8,610 nt of DNA from SLJK01 sp964567295 (lineage in GTDB: Bacteria > Bacillota > Dethiobacteria > DTU022 > UBA8154): assembly GCA_964567295.1 (NCBI GenBank), contig CAZMLU010000065.1, positions 1-8,610 of the forward strand, read 5' to 3'. Each line of letters begins with the position of its first letter. Position 1 is the first letter of the stretch. The position numbers and the translations under genes are program-made. The notes under the pieces are model-generated. The model was not told the DNA's origin, searched no databases, and worked only from the letters and a program-made list of their open reading frames with translations. This document shows positions 7,099 to 8,610 of the stretch, in pieces.

Positions 7099-7133
7099 GC
7101 GCCATACGGTGGTGTCAGTAGAATTTCCTTCTA

Positions 7134-7175
7134 GGTAGAGTTCCTCTTCCCTTCAATAGGAAAAGGAACTCTATC
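7134..7175 (+). terminator. Hairpin terminator after the Hdr/Nuo cluster
   Basis: TAGAGTTCCTCTTCC (7136-7150) pairs with GGAAAAGGAACTCTA (7159-7173) with one mismatch, around the 8-base loop CTTCAATA. Two more outer pairs reach 7134 and 7175. It lies about 36 bases after the last + strand gene and between two convergent genes. The T run after it is poor (TCCTTTA), so it could be a weak intrinsic terminator or an mRNA 3'-end stabiliser. Confidence 0.6.
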
Positions 7176-7210
7176 CTTTACGAAATATGTCGAACGGATT
7201 GCGAGATTAA

Positions 7211-7468
7211 TTACGCCGTGGCAAGTTGTAATTCTTCCTGGACCCATTTTTCAATCTCACTCTTATCCGGAATTCTGCCGTGAGCCTTGACTTTTTTATT
7301 GATAACCAAGGCGGGGGTCGAAGGTACATCGTACTTCTTTATTTTATCCATATTGTGAACCCTCTCCACGTTAACGACAACCGTTGTCCCCAGTGAAGCT
7401 TTAATCGCTTGCAGTTCCATCTCTTCACACTTCTCAATATCCGGCTCCAAGATTTTAATATCTAACAT
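7211..7468 (-). CDS. Small thioredoxin-like protein with incomplete CxxC motif
   Basis: An 85-residue protein matching the short archaeal/bacterial 'redox-active disulfide protein' thioredoxin-fold group. The beta-1 strand (LDIKILEP), the cis-Pro loop (VPSTPALVI) and the C-terminal helix (AHGRIPDKSEIEKWV) are in the expected places. These proteins normally carry C-x-x-C right after strand one (G-x-G-C-x-x-C). Here the segment reads EPDIEKCEE, so the nucleophilic Cys is Ile11 and only Cys14 remains. It cannot form the usual active-site disulfide; a role as a chaperone-like, single-Cys or metal-binding protein is possible. ATG 7468 is chosen over an upstream in-frame ATG at 7507 because a strong ribosome binding site sits 8 bases before it. 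It runs convergent to the Hdr cluster and is transcribed separately. Confidence 0.85.
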   Translation of the reverse strand: MLDIKILEPDIEKCEEMELQAIKASLGTTVVVNVERVHNMDKIKKYDVPSTPALVINKKVKAHGRIPDKSEIEKWVQEELQLATA

Positions 7469-7476
7469 GTCGCCTA

Positions 7477-7485
7477 ACCTCCTCC
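7477..7485 (-). promoter_or_regulatory. Ribosome binding site for the thioredoxin-like gene
   Basis: On the - strand GGAGGAGGT (complement of 7477-7485) lies 8 bases before the ATG at 7468. It falls inside the longer 98-residue reading frame, showing that the 13-residue N-terminal extension is not translated. Confidence 0.8.
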
Positions 7486-7534
7486 AAAGTATTATTAATG
7501 TTAACATCAGGTAAATACAACTGAATCTCTTAAT

Positions 7535-7563
7535 AGTTTATCATAGGAAAAAGTGACCCTCAA
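7535..7563 (-). promoter_or_regulatory. Weak candidate promoter for the thioredoxin-like gene
   Basis: On the - strand TTGAGG (complement of 7558-7563) and TAAACT (complement of 7535-7540) are separated by 17 bases, each with 4 of 6 matches to the sigma-70 consensus. They lie about 67 bases upstream of the ATG in an AT-rich region, where such matches arise easily by chance. Confidence 0.25.
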
Positions 7564-7752
7564 GGCGCTATGAAGGGTAATTCACCAGGCATTTTCAACG
7601 AAAGAAATCTTTTTTAGTGTGGATGAGTTTCTAATATTTTTATAGTAACTCTGAAAGAGTCTTTTGTTTTTTGCTTTTATTGACAGCAATAATTGTATAT
7701 GATACCATTCCTTCAACTTAAAAATAATACTAACAATTGACAGGATATGACA

Positions 7753-8610
7753 ATGATAATACACGAGCATATTTCCATACCTATGTCTGATGGCTGCCAT
7801 CTTTCCGCTAAAATATGGATACCTGATGATGCCTTGAAGCACCCTGTACCTGCAATATTTGAGTACATTCCATACCGCAAAAGAGATTTTAAAGCAGTAC
7901 GGGACACCCAGACTTACAGCTATTATGCAGAGGAGGGTTATGCCGGGGTAAGGGTTGATATTCGTGGTAGCGGTGAATCAGAGGGCATTCTGCGGGACGA
8001 ATACCTGCAGCAGGAGCTTGATGATGGCCTGGAGGTTTTACGATGGATCGCTTCTCAGCCCTGGTGTGACGGCAACATAGGGATGATAGGGATTTCCTGG
8101 GGAGGCTTCAACGGACTGCAAATAGCGGCCTTACAACCTCCTGAACTTAAGGCCGTGGTTACCGTGGCTTCATCGGATAATCGCTATACTGACGATGTCC
8201 ACTATATGGGAGGCAACCTTCTCACTGACAACCTTTCCTGGGCTTCGACCATGTTTGCCTATAATTCCTGCCCCCCGGACCCCCAACTTGCAGGAGAAAA
8301 GTGGCGGGATATGTGGCTGGAAAGGTTGGAAGGCAGCGGACTCTGGCTCAAAAACTGGCTGGAGCACCAACGCTTTGACGACTACTGGAAGCACGGTTCT
8401 GTTTGCCTTAACTATGATGCTATAAAATGCCCTGTTTATGCTGTAGGAGGGTGGGCCGACGGCTATTCCAATACCGTGTTTCGGCTGGTGGAAAACCTCC
8501 ATGTTCCTGTTAAAGGCCTTATAGGTGCCTGGGGACATAAGTACCCCCATCACGGCGATTTGGGCGAGACGATTGATTTTCTTAAAGAGACGGTCAGATG
8601 GTGGGATCGT
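7753..8610 (+). CDS. CocE/NonD-family alpha/beta hydrolase (X-Pro dipeptidyl-peptidase S15 type), N-terminal part
   Basis: An open frame of 286 codons runs off the right edge. The family hydrolyses esters, amides or X-Pro dipeptides. Visible signatures are the N-terminal strand pattern M-x-D-G-x-x-L-x-A-x-I-W-x-P (MSDGCHLSAKIWIP), the segment VRVDIRGSGESEG, the nucleophile elbow GISWGGF (Ser115), GGWADGY with Asp236, and WGHKYPH with His262, so the catalytic triad is complete by eye. Family members are usually 550-680 residues, so the C-terminal jelly-roll domain would lie outside the window. An in-frame stop (7738-7740) limits the start to ATG 7747 or 7753. AGGA at 7742-7745 fits 7753 better, but the site is weak. 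There is no signal peptide at the start, so a cytoplasmic enzyme is likely. The roughly 280-base AT-rich stretch before it shows no other convincing gene. No link to the Hdr cluster is evident. Confidence 0.88.
   Translation, partial: MIIHEHISIPMSDGCHLSAKIWIPDDALKHPVPAIFEYIPYRKRDFKAVRDTQTYSYYAEEGYAGVRVDIRGSGESEGILRDEYLQQELDDGLEVLRWIASQPWCDGNIGMIGISWGGFNGLQIAALQPPELKAVVTVASSDNRYTDDVHYMGGNLLTDNLSWASTMFAYNSCPPDPQLAGEKWRDMWLERLEGSGLWLKNWLEHQRFDDYWKHGSVCLNYDAIKCPVYAVGGWADGYSNTVFRLVENLHVPVKGLIGAWGHKYPHHGDLGETIDFLKETVRWWDR

Noticed and set aside
7553..7585. Hairpin ACCCT/AGGGT with outer GTGA/TCAC upstream of the thioredoxin-like gene
   Set aside because: The stem is only 5 bp with large loops and no T run, so a terminator or riboswitch cannot be supported.
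7680..7703. TTGACA (7680-7685) and TATGAT (7698-7703) as a promoter for the hydrolase
   Set aside because: Both boxes look good, but the spacing is 12 bases, too short for a sigma-70 promoter; nothing else supports it.
7582..7907. Minus-strand ORFs of 64-86 residues in the region before and over the hydrolase gene
   Set aside because: They are rich in Tyr, Ile and Lys without family motifs, lack ribosome binding sites and overlap the well-supported hydrolase on the other strand.

Overview
The window (8,610 bases) holds most of a redox gene cluster on the + strand. It looks like a bacterial, heterodisulfide-reductase-type (Hdr) electron-transfer complex coupled to an NAD(P)H module. The strong AGGAGG-type ribosome binding sites, the GTG start and the gene content point to an anaerobic, selenocysteine-using bacterium. 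My guess is a Clostridia/Peptococcaceae-like acetogen, syntroph or sulfate reducer. That is inference from style and context; no taxonomic marker is present.

Layout: (1) 3-146, the 3' end of a probable CCG-domain (HdrB/HdrD-like) gene, with an in-frame TAA. (2) 168-3317, hdrA, a double-length HdrA of 1,049 residues read through an in-frame TGA (405-407) as selenocysteine. (3) 3444-4241, mvhD, 265 residues, also read through an in-frame TGA (3498-3500), with an unusual C-terminal winged-helix domain. (4) 4250-4717 nuoE, 4740-6443 nuoF and 6481-7098, a short NuoG/HoxU-like iron-sulfur protein; these three form a HoxEFU-like diaphorase module. (5) A hairpin terminator at about 7134-7175. (6) 7211-7468 on the - strand, a small thioredoxin-like protein that lacks the first active-site Cys. 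(7) An AT-rich intergenic region. (8) 7753 to the window end, a CocE/NonD-type alpha/beta hydrolase cut off by the window edge.

How the genes work together (inference from known families): NuoE/NuoF would exchange electrons with NAD(P)H. The ferredoxin-like protein and MvhD would carry them to HdrA, whose FAD is the electron-bifurcating site in characterised Hdr complexes. HdrB/C-type partners, ferredoxin or a dehydrogenase would lie outside the window; the broken tail at the left edge may be one of them.

The main point is that both hdrA and mvhD are selenoprotein genes that routine gene calling would truncate or split. In each, TGA falls at a family-conserved Cys in a CxxU motif (CSMU and CQWU), sense homology continues on both sides in the same frame, and a hairpin with a G-containing apical loop follows at a distance typical of bacterial SECIS elements. 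Secondary points are NuoF changes at residues that normally bind FMN and NADH, an Asp replacing a cluster Cys in the C-terminal ferredoxin domain of HdrA, loss of the His-Cys3 cluster in the NuoG-like protein, and the winged-helix fusion on MvhD.
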